This document shows, in pieces, positions 1 to 15,000 of a stretch of 64,000 bases of DNA. The notes below the pieces were generated by a model that saw only the letters and a program-made list of their open reading frames with translations, did no database searches and was not told the origin of the DNA. How positions within the stretch are numbered: the stretch's first letter is position 1; every line of letters starts with the position of its first letter. This DNA comes from Muricea muricata (Eukaryota; Cnidaria; Anthozoa; Malacalcyonacea; Plexauridae), in NCBI GenBank assembly GCA_963855995.1, contig OY979721.1, forward strand, positions 16,285,893 through 16,349,892, written 5' to 3'. A program made the translations under genes and the position numbers.

Positions 1-3000
1 ACACCAGCTGCACCCGCCTTACCTGGTAAGCTAAACACACATATTTAACAGATTGTGTCCAGCTTTATCAAATATCAATCTCAGTTTATTAAATTAGTTT
101 CTTCCTTGAAGAAGAAATAACGAACAAACTGACCATCTGTTACATCTGACACATATTTAGAGCGCGGTGTTACCATGGAGGTGTACAATGGTATTAAAGG
201 AACCACTTTGAGTAATTTGTTGTACAATAAGAAGTTTAAGTCGAAGACACCAGATTCAACGAAGAAGATACCAAGCCTTGTTTCACCTATAAATGTAGCG
301 GATAATTATGGATTGCGATTGACGACTTTCTATGTGGTACGTTTTCTTCTATATTTTTCGTTAAGGAGATTTAGTTATTTTGCTGTACTATCTAACAGTT
401 TAGATTGATGTGATTTTATTTCACTTACAATTTGTCAATAATCAAGAGATTTTTTTCTGTAGGCTCCAGAAACAGGAAAATACACATTCTATGTCGCGGG
501 TGATGATCAATGTCAACTAGCCATAAGCAGTGATGATGACCCTAAAAACCTGAAGAAAATTGTTAAGTTTAAGAGAGGTCTGGCAACTCGACCTAACCAA
601 TGGGAAAAGTATGTAACACCTTGTTTAGTTTCGCTATTGTATGTTTTTGTAAAAATACATATTCCAAGGGTTAATTTAATATATGTATATATATATATAT
701 GTATGTTCTTCTTCAGGGATCGTTCTCAAAAGTCAGCTCCAGTAACTTTATCTCGTGGTCAGGTTTACTACGTTGAGGTTTTGATGAAAGAAGGAGGCGG
801 TGGAGATCATGTCAGTGTTGGAGTAAAATTACCGAGTGGTGTTTTACAACGACCTATCGCAAACAATGATGTCTATATCAAACCGCCAGGTAGAGCTTTT
901 ATACTTTGTACATATGTGGTGTTGTAGTTACCGCACTTGTCAGGGATCAAATGATAAAATAGTTTTAACTATTTTAATTGTTTTCCTTTAACAGCTCCTA
1001 TTGGTATAACACCTTCCACTCCAGGTTTGTTTGTCTTTAATTTGCTTTTATAAATCTATTAAATGTTATTATCAAGTATTTAGAATTTTATGCTGCTGAT
1101 ATTTCTAAAGATACTGGCGGAATGCTTTGACCCAGTTTTGAACAAATCATTTTTGCAAAATTTTAGTTATTATTGGTGTTGATATCAGTGTGGGATTTGA
1201 GTAGGAGCTGATTCACTGGGCGTTTTTCATCCTCAAATATCTTTATCTTTTATTTTTACTATTTTTCTCAGAAAGCGGAGTTACAATGGAAGTTTATAAG
1301 AACATACCTGGAAACACATTGTCTAGTCTTACTAGCAATCCGAAATATCCAAGCAAACCAGATGTAACTTCTAAAATAAAAAAGATGAAATCACCAAGAA
1401 ATGCTGGTGACCAGTATGGATTACGGTTGACAACCTTCTATGTGGTAAGTATCTTCGTAGACATTACACAATAAAGTAAAGTGCATCGTATGAAACAGAA
1501 CTTACATCTTTCATTTCATTCAAGGCTCCAAAAACTGGTTGGTACACATTCTATGTTTCTGGTGACGATCAATGTAAACTGTCTTTGAGTACAGACAACA
1601 AACCAGAAAACCTTAAACAGATTATCATCTTCCCCAAGAACTTGTGGACTGATCGTAACCAATGGAACAAGTAATAAACCTTTGCATAGTTAATTTACAC
1701 GCAATTTCATTAGCTTTTTTATCGAGTTTAGTTCTCAGCCTAGGCAATAGACTGTTGTATGTTTTCGTTTCTTACAGGAAGTGCATCTTTTCCTAACGCT
1801 TGAATTATTGTTTTATCTAGACATCCAAAGCAGAAATCAAGAAGAGTCCGATTGGTGAAAGGCAAAGCATATTATATGGAGGCTGTAATGAAAGAAGGCA
1901 AAGGTGGTGATCATCTTAGTGTTGGAGTGAAAGCACCAGGAAGATTAAGACCGCGACCAATTTCGAAAGAAGATGTTTTTGTCCAACCGCCAGGTAAACT
2001 CATCTTCTGTGATGATGATTATGTACTCAATTTTTATTGTGGTCTATTATATATTGTACTTGACTAATTCACTGCCCTTCATTGCTGGGTAGCACTTTTT
2101 TGACCAGAGTCTGGTTCTAAAAGTTGGAGTTCTATTCTCCGTGATCATTCATCAGTAAAATCTATATGCAACCAATTCTTCTTCGTGATTACTGATCATA
2201 TGTCGATTGTTAATCGGCGTCATATGGATGCTAGACTTAAAATTATTTTTTATTGTTTTAGCACCAGGTACAGCCGTTGTCGGAGGAACAGGGACGCCAG
2301 GTAAACATGTGTAGACACATTTCGAATTTTTATGATTAAGCATACTTTTTAGGGTTTTTGTCACAACTTAATATCGCGGACCTAGGTTGTTACTCTTTAC
2401 ATTCTGTTATATTTTTTAACAAATGTCAAAACTACGTTGATTGCCTCAATGCTGGTTAGGTACGTTAAGGATTACTTTGTTATGCGACAGATTTTAAAAA
2501 TATTTTATGATGTTTATTTTATGATAAATATTTTAAAAATATTTTAAAAATATTTTATGATGACCTCCACCAACAAAAATATTTAAATATTTAAAAATAT
2601 TTAAAATGACCTCCACCAGCAAATTAATCTCAACGATATTGTCATGTACTGCCTTTAAAAGATCATTATTCTGATAAAGATGATTTGATTTCAAACAGCA
2701 ATATTTCTCATCTGATTTATAGAAAATGGCGTAACTCTTGAAAAGTGGAGAAATATTCGAGGCAAAGCTCTCTCGAGACTTCTTACTAACCCACGTTACC
2801 CCAAGAAGCCTGATGAGACAAAGAAAATCAAGCGCCTGTCGATAAGACCAAACCAAGGAGACAGCTATGGCGTGAGATTAACGACATATTATGTGGTAAG
2901 TTTTTGTTTGAATTGCACACGTGGATGTAAATACTCAAATGCCTTTTAAAATAACGTGGGAAAATGCATGAGCAGTGTTGTGATATTCAACATTAACTTA

Positions 3001-6000
3001 TGTTATCTCGTTAGGCTCCGAGATCAGGAAGGTATACATTCTATCTGGCCGGTGATAATCAATGCCAGTTGTCACTCAGCAGTGACGAGAAACCAGAAAA
3101 CTTGAAGATTCTCGTGTTCTCCCCGAAAGATCAATGGAGTCGACCGAATAGCTTCGAGCAGTAAGTTTATCATCCCCATCTCTGTATTTTCATTTTATAT
3201 AAACGGTCAGCTGACCTTAATTTTCACATATGTTTTGACTAAGAAAACGTGTAAAAGAGCAAATTAAATAAAACATGTGTAAAAATATAGGCTTTGTTGA
3301 TATTAAATAATATTCAAAATTGAAGTCACTTCTAATCGTTATCTCATCCAGGTATTCTTGGCAGAAATCTCGCCCTGTCAGGCTGGTTCGTGGTGGTGTT
3401 TACTTCCTTCAAGTCCTAATGAAAGAAGACGTAGGGGGAGATCATGTCAGCGTTGCTGTGCGTCGACCCAGGAAACGAAGACCGGCAATAATCTCCCAAC
3501 GAGACCTGTATGTCAAACCTCCAGGTATGTCGTGCAAACCGTTCATCTTTGTTTGATATTTAATAAAATTCGCCACTATCATTGTACGAATAACAGTTAA
3601 CATCTATCACTGAAAGCAGTTTACAAAACTTGAATTTAGTTCTAGGGCTCGATATTTGTGTTCTGCATAATTAATTTCAATTGAAATCGACTGTTTTAAC
3701 ATTCTGTGGAGATGAATATGTCTCCACAATTATCGACCTTTTTAGGCTGTTGAATTTTGATTAAGTTCCACGAGCTATCACTCAATTCTCTTGTGTAGGG
3801 TGCTTATTTCAAAATGCGAATGAAGTTAATTTTTCATTATAATATAAAATGAAAACTGAAATTAATGTTCTGTAATTCATGTTTTAGCTCCAACATCACC
3901 AGCTGCACCTCTTGGAGTTCCTGTGCCAGGTATGATAATAAAGAGCCTTACACTTCACTAGAACTTCGAGAAATAGTACGACTGCAAAATTTTGCCGTTG
4001 AAAATCAACTATTGCAAACTTGATGGTATCCTGGTTTTTGACACAATTTTTTGTTGAAAACAGCCGATGATCCAAAGCGAAGACAAATACGGGTTTTGTG
4101 GGAAAAGGGATTTAAGAAATCCCGTAGTCATACTCGTTCTCGTAGCCGCAGTCAAATCTAAAGCGCCCTGATACTTTAAAACTTTTGTAACTTCTGTGTA
4201 ATATTCACTACCACCTGATACTTGCCTATACAGCATTGAATAAATATTGGCACGTTCTGATACTTGTCTATACAGCATTGGATAAATATTGGCACGTTCT
4301 GATATTTGTCTGTACAGCATTGGATAAATATTGGTAGATTTTTCAAATGTTAAACATTCCTTGTAATCTTTTAGAGAATGGAGTTACTGTCCAAATGTGG
4401 TACAATATTCCTGGAACAGAATTGACTCGCTTGACTACCAACCCACGATATCCTGGAAAGCCTGATGTTTCTAGTAAACTGCCAGGGTTGGAGACGCAAG
4501 AAAACATTGGCGACAACTATGGAGTACGATTGACAACTTATTTTATGGTAAGTAACGAGGACTATTTAACCTAATATTTTAATATTGAAACATGTATACA
4601 GTTTAAGTTGTACTGATTTCAAGCGCGAGATCTTTTTCTTGTAAATTATTGATGTTGGTCAAAGAATTGAAAATAAATTGAGTATGCTTTTATTTTTAGC
4701 CTCCTAAATCAGGATCGTATGTATTCTACATTGCTGGAGATGATGAAACCAAATTATCATTGAGCACAGATGACAAACCTGAAAATCTGCAACAAATCAT
4801 CTTCAACAAGAAATGGACTGAAAGGAAAAATTATAAGAAGTAAGATACATCGCCATCTCTTCATGCTTGTATTTTTATCCATACACATATTTCAGGGATA
4901 TTACAAGCTGTACATTTCTCCATTGTACAGGTATCCATCACAAAAATCTGCAAAGATACAGCTTCGACAAGGCAGTTTCTACTTCATGGAAGCCTTGATG
5001 AAAGAAGGTGGTGGAGGAGATCATCTCAGTGTTGCAATGAAACGTCCGGGTGGATATGGACCTACGCCAATATCTAAGAATTATCTGTTTGTCAAACTTC
5101 CAGGTATATTGTGATTAGCGTACAGTATATGAGCTTCACAGAGCATATAACAACGATAGTCGCTTCCCATGTACGGTTCATATTAACCTTTCCCGCATGC
5201 TATCAGCAACATGTTAGTAATGCTTCAAACGTGTTTGAGGGATCATGTCATAAGATTTCTGGTCAGATTAATCAGTTATGATAATGTTACTACTTACTCA
5301 CAGGTCATGGTTTGCTAATAATTGTATTTGTTTGTATTTACTAGGCCCAGCAAAACCACAAACAGGTGAAGCACCGGGAACTGGTCCTAGCGAAGAACGT
5401 GAGTATTCTTTATAAATATTATTCCAGAACTTGCTTGGTAAAAAATATTCAAGTTTTTTACCTTATAAAAACCTAAAATATATCTTTAGCACCAGCCAAA
5501 CGAGGTGTTAACGTGGATATCTGGGAAAACATACCAGGCATGTACTTGGAACAACTCTTCAAAGATAAACGTTATCCAGACAATCCTGACAAAAGCCAGA
5601 CCTTGCCTTCATTCAGTACACCACCGAATCGTGGTGATAATTATGGTGCAAGAGTGACCGCATATTATCAAGTAAGTGTGGAAAACAGCGGTAGTATATT
5701 TGTTTTATAAGAGCACTTTGCATGGGTTTTAAAATTTTCTGATGCTAACTATTCACTGTTTATTATTTAAAGGCTCCTGAAACTGGCGACTACAGATTCT
5801 ATGTAGCGTCAGATGATTCGTCAGAATTGCGAATTAGTACGGATGATACAAAGGCTAATGCACGAAAAATTGCAGGAGTCCGAGGTCACACTAGTCCCAA
5901 ACAGTTTAACAAGTATGTTTTTTTCTAGCATTCATTATGCTACATTGTTTATCAGTTAATTTGTTTACTTGTCCATACACGGACTAAACATATTCATTGT

Positions 6001-9000
6001 TGTTATTGATAGATACAAAAAGCAGCAAAGGTCAAAACCAATTGGTTTGGAGAAAGGGAGAGTTTATTATATGGAAGCATTCCTTAAAGAAGGTGGCGGA
6101 GGAGATCATCTTACTGTTCGTGTAAAACTTCCATCAGGAAGCACAAGAACACCTTTAATGAAAAATCTTTATACCAGACCGCCAGTGGGTAAGTTAGCTT
6201 TGAAAATAAATCGCAACTTTTATAAAAAGATGACTATACCGACATATTTGTTGATTCTTGCAAACCTGTTCCTTCATTCACCGTTAACATGGTTTTATTT
6301 TCGTAGCTACAAAACCTGGCCGTCCATTCCCATCATGGCCTGATGATTTCCGTTGGAACAATGCCGGACCATTAAAGAACTACCGTTGTGTACAGATATC
6401 AGAACCGGCTGATAAACACACATGGAATGATAACTTCTTCTGTTCCTCGGGCGACAAAAAAGATCCGGGCATGAAGTGGAGCTTTGCTGGTCAAATAAAC
6501 GGCATGAAATGTATAAAAATCAAAGAACCAGCTTATCCTAACACTTGGAATGATAACTATCTCTGTTTACCAAATGATTCCCCACTCAATCTTCGGTGGT
6601 CATACGCAGGACCAGTTGCTCGTAAAGCTTGCGTACAATGGTCTGAACCAGCTGATCCTACCAACTGGAATGATAACTATCTATGCGGTAAGCTTTGACT
6701 ATCCATTAATGAACCGACCTTTTAGGTGTAGATAAGCCCGGTTCCAAAGTAGCAGATAAACTAACAACGTCTACTGTGTTTTAGGTGATAAATACACTCC
6801 TCCAGGTGTTCCAGCTACCCCAGGTGGAACTCCAGCTACCCCTGGTGGAACTCCAGCTACCCCAGGTGGAACACCAGCTACCCCAGGTGGAGCTCCAGCT
6901 ACCCCTGGTGGAACTCCAGCTACCCCTGGTGGAACTCCAGCTACCCCAGGTGGAACACCAGCTACTCCAGGTGGAACACCTGCTACGCCAGGTGGTACGC
7001 CTGCCACTCCAGGTGGCACACCGGCTATCCCAGGAGGAAAACCGGCTACCCCTGGTGGTACACCCGCTACCCCTGGTGCTACACCTGCTACTCCAGGTAG
7101 TACACCAGCTACTCCAGGTGGCACACCTGCTACCCCAGGTGGAACCCCAGCTACTCCAGGTGGAACTCCAGCTACCCCTGGTGGAACACCAGCTACTCCA
7201 GGTGGAACTCCAGCTACCCCTGGTGGAACCCCAGCTACTCCAGGTGGAACTCCAGCTACTCCAGGTGGAATTCCAGCTACGCCAGGTGGTACGCCTGCTA
7301 CCCCTGGTGGAACTCCAGCTACTCCTGGTGGCAAGCCAGCCATTCCAGGTGCTGTACCCTCTAAACCTACTGGACCAGCAACCGAACCGAAACCGTCAAG
7401 TATGTAATCTTTTCATTTATCTCTAATTTATTCAGCTTGGAAATTTAAAGTCTAAACAGTTGTATTTTTTCACTGTTTTTGCAGAGAAATGGAAGAAAAT
7501 CCGTGGAAAGCTTGAGCAAATTGATGGTGGCTTAACAAAGACTGTATTTGGTACAAATTCAAAAGACGCCGTGAGTAGAGTTGGAAGGACCAAGAACAAA
7601 CTGTATCCAATCAAACGAGTAACACGTCTGGTTCACGTTAGTGTTGGCCCTGGAGGTGTCTGGGGTGTTAACAGGCAGGGTGGCATATTGTTCTCTGAAC
7701 CAAAGACACCTTGGCAAAGCGTACCTGGTATGCTCATGCAGGTTGACTCTGGTCCTGCTGGCGTAGTATATGGCGTTACGAGGGATCACAAAATCTTTGT
7801 CCGACAAGGAATATTACACAGCTTACCCATGGGAACGATGTGGCGTCGTGTGCCAGGTCGCTTAAAATATGTTTCTTGTGGCTTGTTCGGCGTCTGGGGT
7901 GTCAACAGGAAGAACCATGTGTATTTCAGAGTTGGCGTGAAGGCAAGTCGACCAGTCGGCCTTAAATGGATTAAAGTTGGAACAAACCTGATCACTCAAA
8001 TTGAAGCTGGTCCTGGTGGCATTGTTGCTGGTTTGCAAACAGATGGCACAGTGGTAGTAAGAACTGGTGTGACAAAGGATTTACCGTACGGAAAATCATG
8101 GAAACCTGTGAAGGGGCTCATTTCCCCTGTCAAACATGTTTCAGTCTCACTTGATAAACTTTACGTTGTCACTCAAAATCGAGATGTGTATTTCAGCCTA
8201 TTAGAAAAATCACCGGATGCAAAGACACCGGCCGGACCATTGCCACCACCCGGAACTAAACCTCCACCTGAAGCAGCAGGTAAGTTGGTCTTACAAGAGA
8301 TATCTAAACTTGATGTGCTATATAGTGTCGTATACTTATAGATGATATAACTGATTTTCTACTACTGGTTCTCATAGACTACGTTAAAATCATTGGCAAG
8401 AAACCAAAGGTATTCAAAGGAAATGAAGTGCCTGTTCCACCTGCTTCTGCACCGAAAATCAATCTTGGCGATGTTGATTTCTCTATTGCTGGTTTTATAA
8501 ACACAAAAAAAGGAGGAACTATCATCTCGAAGACCATTCCAGACCGACCTTTCCTTCCAAACAGTAAAACTCTTTATGTTGATGCTAAAGGCAAGCTCGT
8601 ATTCGAGATTGGACTTACTGGCAAGGCAAAGAGTAAAACCAAAATCAACGATGGCAATTGGCATGAATTTGGTGTCGTGCATGTTGCTAGTGAAGACAGG
8701 TTGGTAAAAATGATCTTCTATTTTATTGATTAACTGGCATAAAGCCTAAATTTTCCTCCTTATTTGGCCATGCTGTCAGTAAACTTATTTTGCCAAGAAC
8801 AAACATATGTATGAGATTCTTAACTAGATGTCTTGTATAAATTTTAGATTCTATCTTTACGTCGACCTAACTCAGGAAGGTGAAAAAGACTTGAGTGTAG
8901 CTGAAGACTTAGATGGCAGCGTACCAAAAGCTGGATATACGTCAATTGATTTCCCTGTCCTTAAGAACTTCTATGGAAAACTTAAGAAGCTTCGTTACTA

Positions 9001-12000
9001 TCCAAGTGCTGTATACAAAGATTTGGCTGGACGTGGTAAGTATACTGTTGCTAAATTTAACTTCCATAATTTGTTTGGTACAGTTATACTTCAGCGAGGT
9101 TGTTACCATTGTGTTATTTTAAACGTATAATAAACGTATACAATGTCTAGGTGGTCTCAAGAGTGATGCTGCAAAGCCAGAAACAACTACTGGCGGGACT
9201 CCAACTACACCTACAAAACCTAAACCACCCAGTGTACCTACTAAACCAGGTGCAACTCCTGCTACTCCTGCTGGTATTCCTGGTCTTCCACCATGCGAAG
9301 GTTGCAAGCCAGGCAAACAAGTTGCTGGTACGTGTAATGTCAAGTAAACCCATCATTTAACATGAATTATTTATGAATATAAAGACCATAGTAAGACTAA
9401 ATTCGTATTCAATTGCTTCTTTTAGCTCCTCTTGATATGGTCTTCATAGTGGATGGCTCTAAAACCGTTGGTTCTCAGCCATTTAATTTCCTTAAAGACT
9501 TCGTCAAACAGGTCATGCATTCGTTTATCATATCAAAACAAACAACTCGTGTTGGTTTCGTCCAAATATCAGATACAGGCTCTGTTAACTTTAACTTGGA
9601 TCAATACGATGAAGTGCAGGCATTAGACACAGCAATTGATGCGATACCACTGAAAGCAGGAAAAGACAGATTTGTGGGACAGACAGTTATGACAGCATAT
9701 AACAACGTACTTCAAGTCACCGGTCGTCGTGGATTGGTACCTAGAGTTGCCATTATCATTACTACTGGCAAATCCGGTGATGATGTCAAGTCCGTTGGTC
9801 AGAGTTTGAGAAAGCAAAAGGTGTCAGTATTGGTTGTGAGTGTTGGACAGGCTGTGAAAAAGAGACAAGGAAGGCAGCTGGCAACGTCGCCCAAACATAG
9901 CTTTGTTCGACGTGATATTTCTAAGTTGCCAACAGTTCTTCAAAAACTTGTGGAAAGAATCAACAAAGGTTGGATTATTTGTTTGTATTGTTTTATGTTA
10001 ACGATAATGCCAAAACAAAGTGATTAATGAGTAAAGTTAATCACAAGCAACTCAATGTCAGAAGAGATGATATGGTAGAGATAAAATTGATATTTGCGTA
10101 AGGGTAGCATACAGCAATTTGCGTCCAACCACTAAGCGCAAACATTTTCGCGGGTGTTTTTACGTTTGTAAATTCACGTTTGGGTGTTTGAAACGGAAGT
10201 CATTTAGATGCAAAAAAACGGTTCTGTAACTGCGACTGTCATGTTATGTCATGTTTTGATGCACATTCTATAATTTTTTTTGTAAAATATACCAATTTCG
10301 TGGAGTAGAAGCTTGTATAGGATTTCAAATGATACAAAAGCGATAAGCAAGCGTCGCGTTTCAAATGGCCAACCTCACGTTACAAACGTAAAAAAATCGC
10401 AACAATGTTGGGGCGTAGTAATTAGATACAAATTGCTGTATAGTATACATAGATAAAAACGCCAATATACATAAATAAAAGCGATATTTGCGTAAGGGTA
10501 ATATTCTTCCGCAGGACTGATATCAATACATCTACCTATTGTAACTATCTAGATCTTGGTATGCCTGCCGGTAAGGTTCAACTACCTGCAGCACTTCCTG
10601 CTACTCCTGGCGCTGCTACACCCGCACAGACTCCTGGTACACCTCAAGCTCCTGCTTTTGTAAAACCTGGTACTCCTGTCGGAACGTCTGCCTCTGATGG
10701 ACCTGGTATAATACATTGTAAGTGTTGTGGTTCTTAGCTGTATGTGCAGCAACGCTCATTTATTTACCGCAAGGAAAAGAAGTTTGCTTGTCAACAAAGA
10801 CCCTTCGCTTAAAACATCGTATTCTGTTTTGAAAGAACTTATACCTTTATTTAGTTTCATTTTAGTAGTTTTTTTACTCAACTTCATACTTGTTTATAGT
10901 GTTGATGCCGACTGTGTGTAGAGGAGGTACGGATATCACCTTTGTCCTGGATGGTTCTGCTAGTGCAGATTATAACACACATGGAGGTTTCAGGCGAACG
11001 TTAAAATTGGTCAAAGAATTTGCAAGCAATTATGTGGTTAGTCCACTTAACACAAGATTTGGTTTGGTTGTATTTGCTTCTGAAGCAGGTACGATATTCA
11101 AGTTTGAAACTCACAAGACCAAAGCAGCTTTGTTAAGAGATCTTGATAAGATCAAATTCCCTGGAACAACATCGTTCCTTGGCAAAGGTCTTCAACAGGC
11201 AAAGGATATGGTAAGTCTTTGATTTACTTTTCATATTGAGGGCAAGCTCTGGTGATTTTAGCGAATAACAAAAGCAGTTGCTTAAAACATTCCACTGGTT
11301 TCTTCTCAGGTTCTGGCAACTAGAAGACTAAACGTTCCTCAAAAGTTGATCGTGATCACAGATGCTCTAAGCCATGATGATCCATTTATTGTTGCTTCTC
11401 AAATCAAAGCGATGAATGTGGAGATATTTGCCGTTAGTGTTGGTATTCGATCCAATAGAACTGTGCTACAGTCCGTTGTTTCTCAACCTGTCAACAAACA
11501 CTTGTTCTCATCCAAAGATAGCTTAGAAAAGCTTCTCAATGCTGTCAAAGAAGGCTCATGCAAATGTGAGTTGATCATTATGTTTTATGTCTATAACGCA
11601 GTGCATTTGTCCTGAATCTAGTTTAAGATTCTGTTGCCTTCTTTGGCAAGTTGTAATATGTGTTTTAATGAATGTAATCACTCATTTTATATTTTGTTTT
11701 TCCATATAGTTCCCATATTAGGACCACCAACTCCTATCTCTCCAACTGGTCCTATTACACCTAGTGGTCCGGCGGCTGAAAGTAAGTTACTGTTTAAGAA
11801 ACGTTAGATACCAAATCAGTGTGCTATAAATCTTTTGTATCAGCTCAGGTACTCATCATAAATTTGCTCTCTCTACAGTTCCAGTCGATATTGCTTTCTT
11901 GGTTGATGCATCTAAGGATGTTACCGAAATTAACTTTAGATTAGAGGTGAAATTTATCACAACCATCTCTCAAGCATTGCTCATTTCCAAGAAAGGAATC

Positions 12001-15000
12001 CATGCTGGTTTTGCCATCATTTCTGGTAATGGTCTCCTCATTAGTGACTTCACGTCTAACACTGATACTGCAAGCTTTGTTTCGGCAATTGGAAAGTCAC
12101 CCTACCCAGGTGGGAGCCGTAAAGTAGGAAAGGGCATTGTACTCGTGAAGGATAACATGTTTGGAACAAGTGGGCGTAAGGAAGCCACAAAGGTAAAATA
12201 TTGCTTTGAAAGTAATCTTGCTTCTAGGCGGTTTGGGGGGGAGATCAGGTTAAACTGACAAGACTGCCTATTGTCATATTTAAAACTGTAATTGTGTTGT
12301 GGGTTAACTGGAATAGTCTAAAGCTGACAAGTATTTTTCAAAATTGTTTATAGATTTTAGTCGTTTTGCTAACTGGAAAATCCACTGATGATCTATCTGT
12401 TCCTGCCGATCAAATAAAGAAAGCCGGTATTAGCAAAGTTATCGTTGTTGGTATTGGTCGAGTACCTTCAGAGGATCTTAAAAATACAGCTTCGAACCCA
12501 CAAAATGCCTTAGTTTCTCCGTCGTATCCACAACTACCAGAAAGAGTAGCGGATGTCATTGCTTTGATCAATGCAGGTAATTCATCAATGTCTTTCATAA
12601 GTATACAACTAAAATGATTGCAGTATTTTCCTAGAGAATAATTCTTGAACGATGGTGTGCTCATTTGCATTCTAAATTTATAAATCATTTTACATTTGCC
12701 ATGCAGCCACTGGCCAGAAGATTGCTGAAATCCCAGTTACACCTGGAACTCCTGGCAGCAAACCTGGGAAACTTCCTCTTGGTCCCCCTGGTACCAAGGT
12801 TGAAGGTATTTATTAGTTTTTGTAATAATTGCAATAAATTCTTGTTTTGAGATGGTAAAATATATTGTACAAGTTACAAGGTAAAAATGTTGAATTTTCC
12901 CCTCTAGCTCCGGTGGATATACTGTTTGTAATTGATGGATCAACAAGCGTTGGTTCTAATGACTTTACATTATCAATCAAATTCATCATCAATATAATTG
13001 ATGCATTCCCGGTCACTCCCTGGGGTGTTCAGATTGGTGTCATTGTTGTTCAACCATCAAACCAGGTTGCCATTGACATTGGTGTATACAAAGAGAAAGC
13101 TAATGTAGATGCTCGTATTCGTCTGATACCTTACCCCAATGGTGATAATAGTGTTGGAGCTGCCCTCACGCAGGCAAAGATTGTCCTGGATCGTAGGAAA
13201 ACACCTGTAAGACCTAAAATTGTAGTACTATTGTTGGATAACAAAGCTGCTGATGATGTCACTACACCGAGCAAAGGACTAAAGGATTCTGGTATTGGTG
13301 TAGTTGCTATTGGTGGTAGCAGTGATGTTGATGAAGCTCAGTTGAATACCATTACTGGTACTCCTGAAAATATAGTGACAACAACCAGCTATTCAAAATT
13401 ACCATCAGTCTTGGGAATTGTTATTGAAAAGATCAATAATAGTAAGCTGTCCTATTCTTTGTCTTTCAATATCAATATCATCTGACGTATTATTATCCAG
13501 AGTTGTAATACAAACAATGTACTGTTTTTTTAGTTATCGGACAACCTATTGGAAAAATGCCTCCATCTACCCCAGTAACACCTGCCGCACCTCCTGGTGT
13601 CCCTGCTGCTTCCAAAAGTAAGTCAAGATCTTTATGCTATTTATAATCTTTATAGTATTTCTAAAATATGTAATCAAATAGTCGTTATGGTATTCCACAA
13701 AATAAGTCAACACCTTTATGGTATTTATAATCTTTATGGTATTTATCACATTTGTAAAATAATTTGTGCCACTCATTATCCACTGCCCCAACGCATACAA
13801 TGGTGGTGTAGACACATGAAGTAGATATTACATTGTCGGCGTGAATTTGGTCTCTTTAGGTAAGCAATTTATAAAGTATTAATACCTCTTCTTGTTGTTA
13901 TTTCAGATAAGATCTATTTGGTGAAGGTAGTAACTGGTACAAAATTCTTTGGTGGAACCGATCAGGCAGTTTTCTTGACTATTCATGGTTCCAAAGGTGT
14001 AACGAAAGAAATCCATCTTACACGAAGAGATCCTAAAAAAGCAAAGGCCTTGTTTGAACGTGGAAGGTAAAGAATCTTCTGTTGTCGTGGATCGAAGAAC
14101 ATGAACGTACCCAAAAAATGATGTGGCTTTTTGTTCAGAAAGAAAAATGTTAATCTGAACCTTTAGTTGCGTTCATATATTCCAATGAAATATAAATATT
14201 TTGCATATTTGTTTTACAAAGAAGTCCCTAAGCTTTTTGTCTTCAATTTTATAGCAAAGACATGTTTAAAATGGACACGACAGACCTGGGTGATCTGGCA
14301 AGGATAGTTGTGCGAATAGACATAACCAAAGGAAAAGCTCTCTTCGGAAAGGTTGACGATTGGTACCTTACGAAGGTTAGTGAATTTTATGACAGATCAT
14401 CATGACTTTTTTCTCTTTTAAATCTTTGATCTATATTTGCTTTATATAATACTAACATAAATCCAATAGCATTGCTACTAGGTATTGTGCAGGTAGTACT
14501 ACGAGGTGGAGTGCAATTAATGAAATAATCACCAATCAAATTGCAGTAGTTTTATTATGCATATAATATGACTAGTAAGTAAAACTAAAGAATTATTGTT
14601 AGTATTTTGTTTCACAATTTCAAATCCATTGTTTAGGTTGTGATCAAGGATACTCAGACTGGTGAACGGTACATATTCACAGCTGAAAAATGGTTCAGAA
14701 AATCAGCAAACACTCGTATTATCCCTCTTGGTAAGAGCACGCGTACATTCGTTTACCTGTTTTCCAACTTGTAAATGGCTTTTGTTTACCTACCTTTTAT
14801 TGGCCTAAGTTAAAAAATACTTTGATTACTAAGATTAGAATTTATTCACAATATTCCAGCCAGATTGTTCACATAAGTTGGATATTTTGTGTTTAGGGAA
14901 GAAAGAAAAAGGATCCCGAACCGTTGGCCCGACAAAACCAGCACCAGGTTAGTGGTAATTTAGACATGATATGTCCTTGATATGGCGATGTTTAACACTA

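Larger units (their letters stand above)
161..6188 (+). other. Five tandem PA14 domains, each encoded by three exons
   Basis: The units are 161-889, 1272-1993, 2723-3524, 4375-5103 and 5490-6188. Each starts with a strand like VTMEVYxxIPGxxLxxL and contains an NxGDxYGxRLTTYY-type motif ending the first exon. The second exon begins AP(E/K)[13 protein letters not shown], and the third carries a [21 protein letters not shown] motif, split here as GxxYYMEAL and [11 protein letters not shown]. These are classic PA14 beta-barrel signatures (the family of bacterial protective antigen, glycosidases and adhesins). Intron positions and phases are the same in all five, and a 30-54 nt linker exon separates the units, so they arose by tandem duplication of a four-exon cassette. 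In other proteins PA14 binds carbohydrate; ligand binding here is inference. Confidence 0.9.

Noticed and set aside
3732-3745. CArG-like CCTTTTTAGG
   Set aside because: Lies in a PA14 intron; a 10-bp AT-rich match is expected by chance in this sequence.
6771-7343. Minus-strand frame reading GVPPGVA repeats
   Set aside because: Shadow of the sense PATPGGT minisatellite, whose frame is fixed by the exons on both sides.
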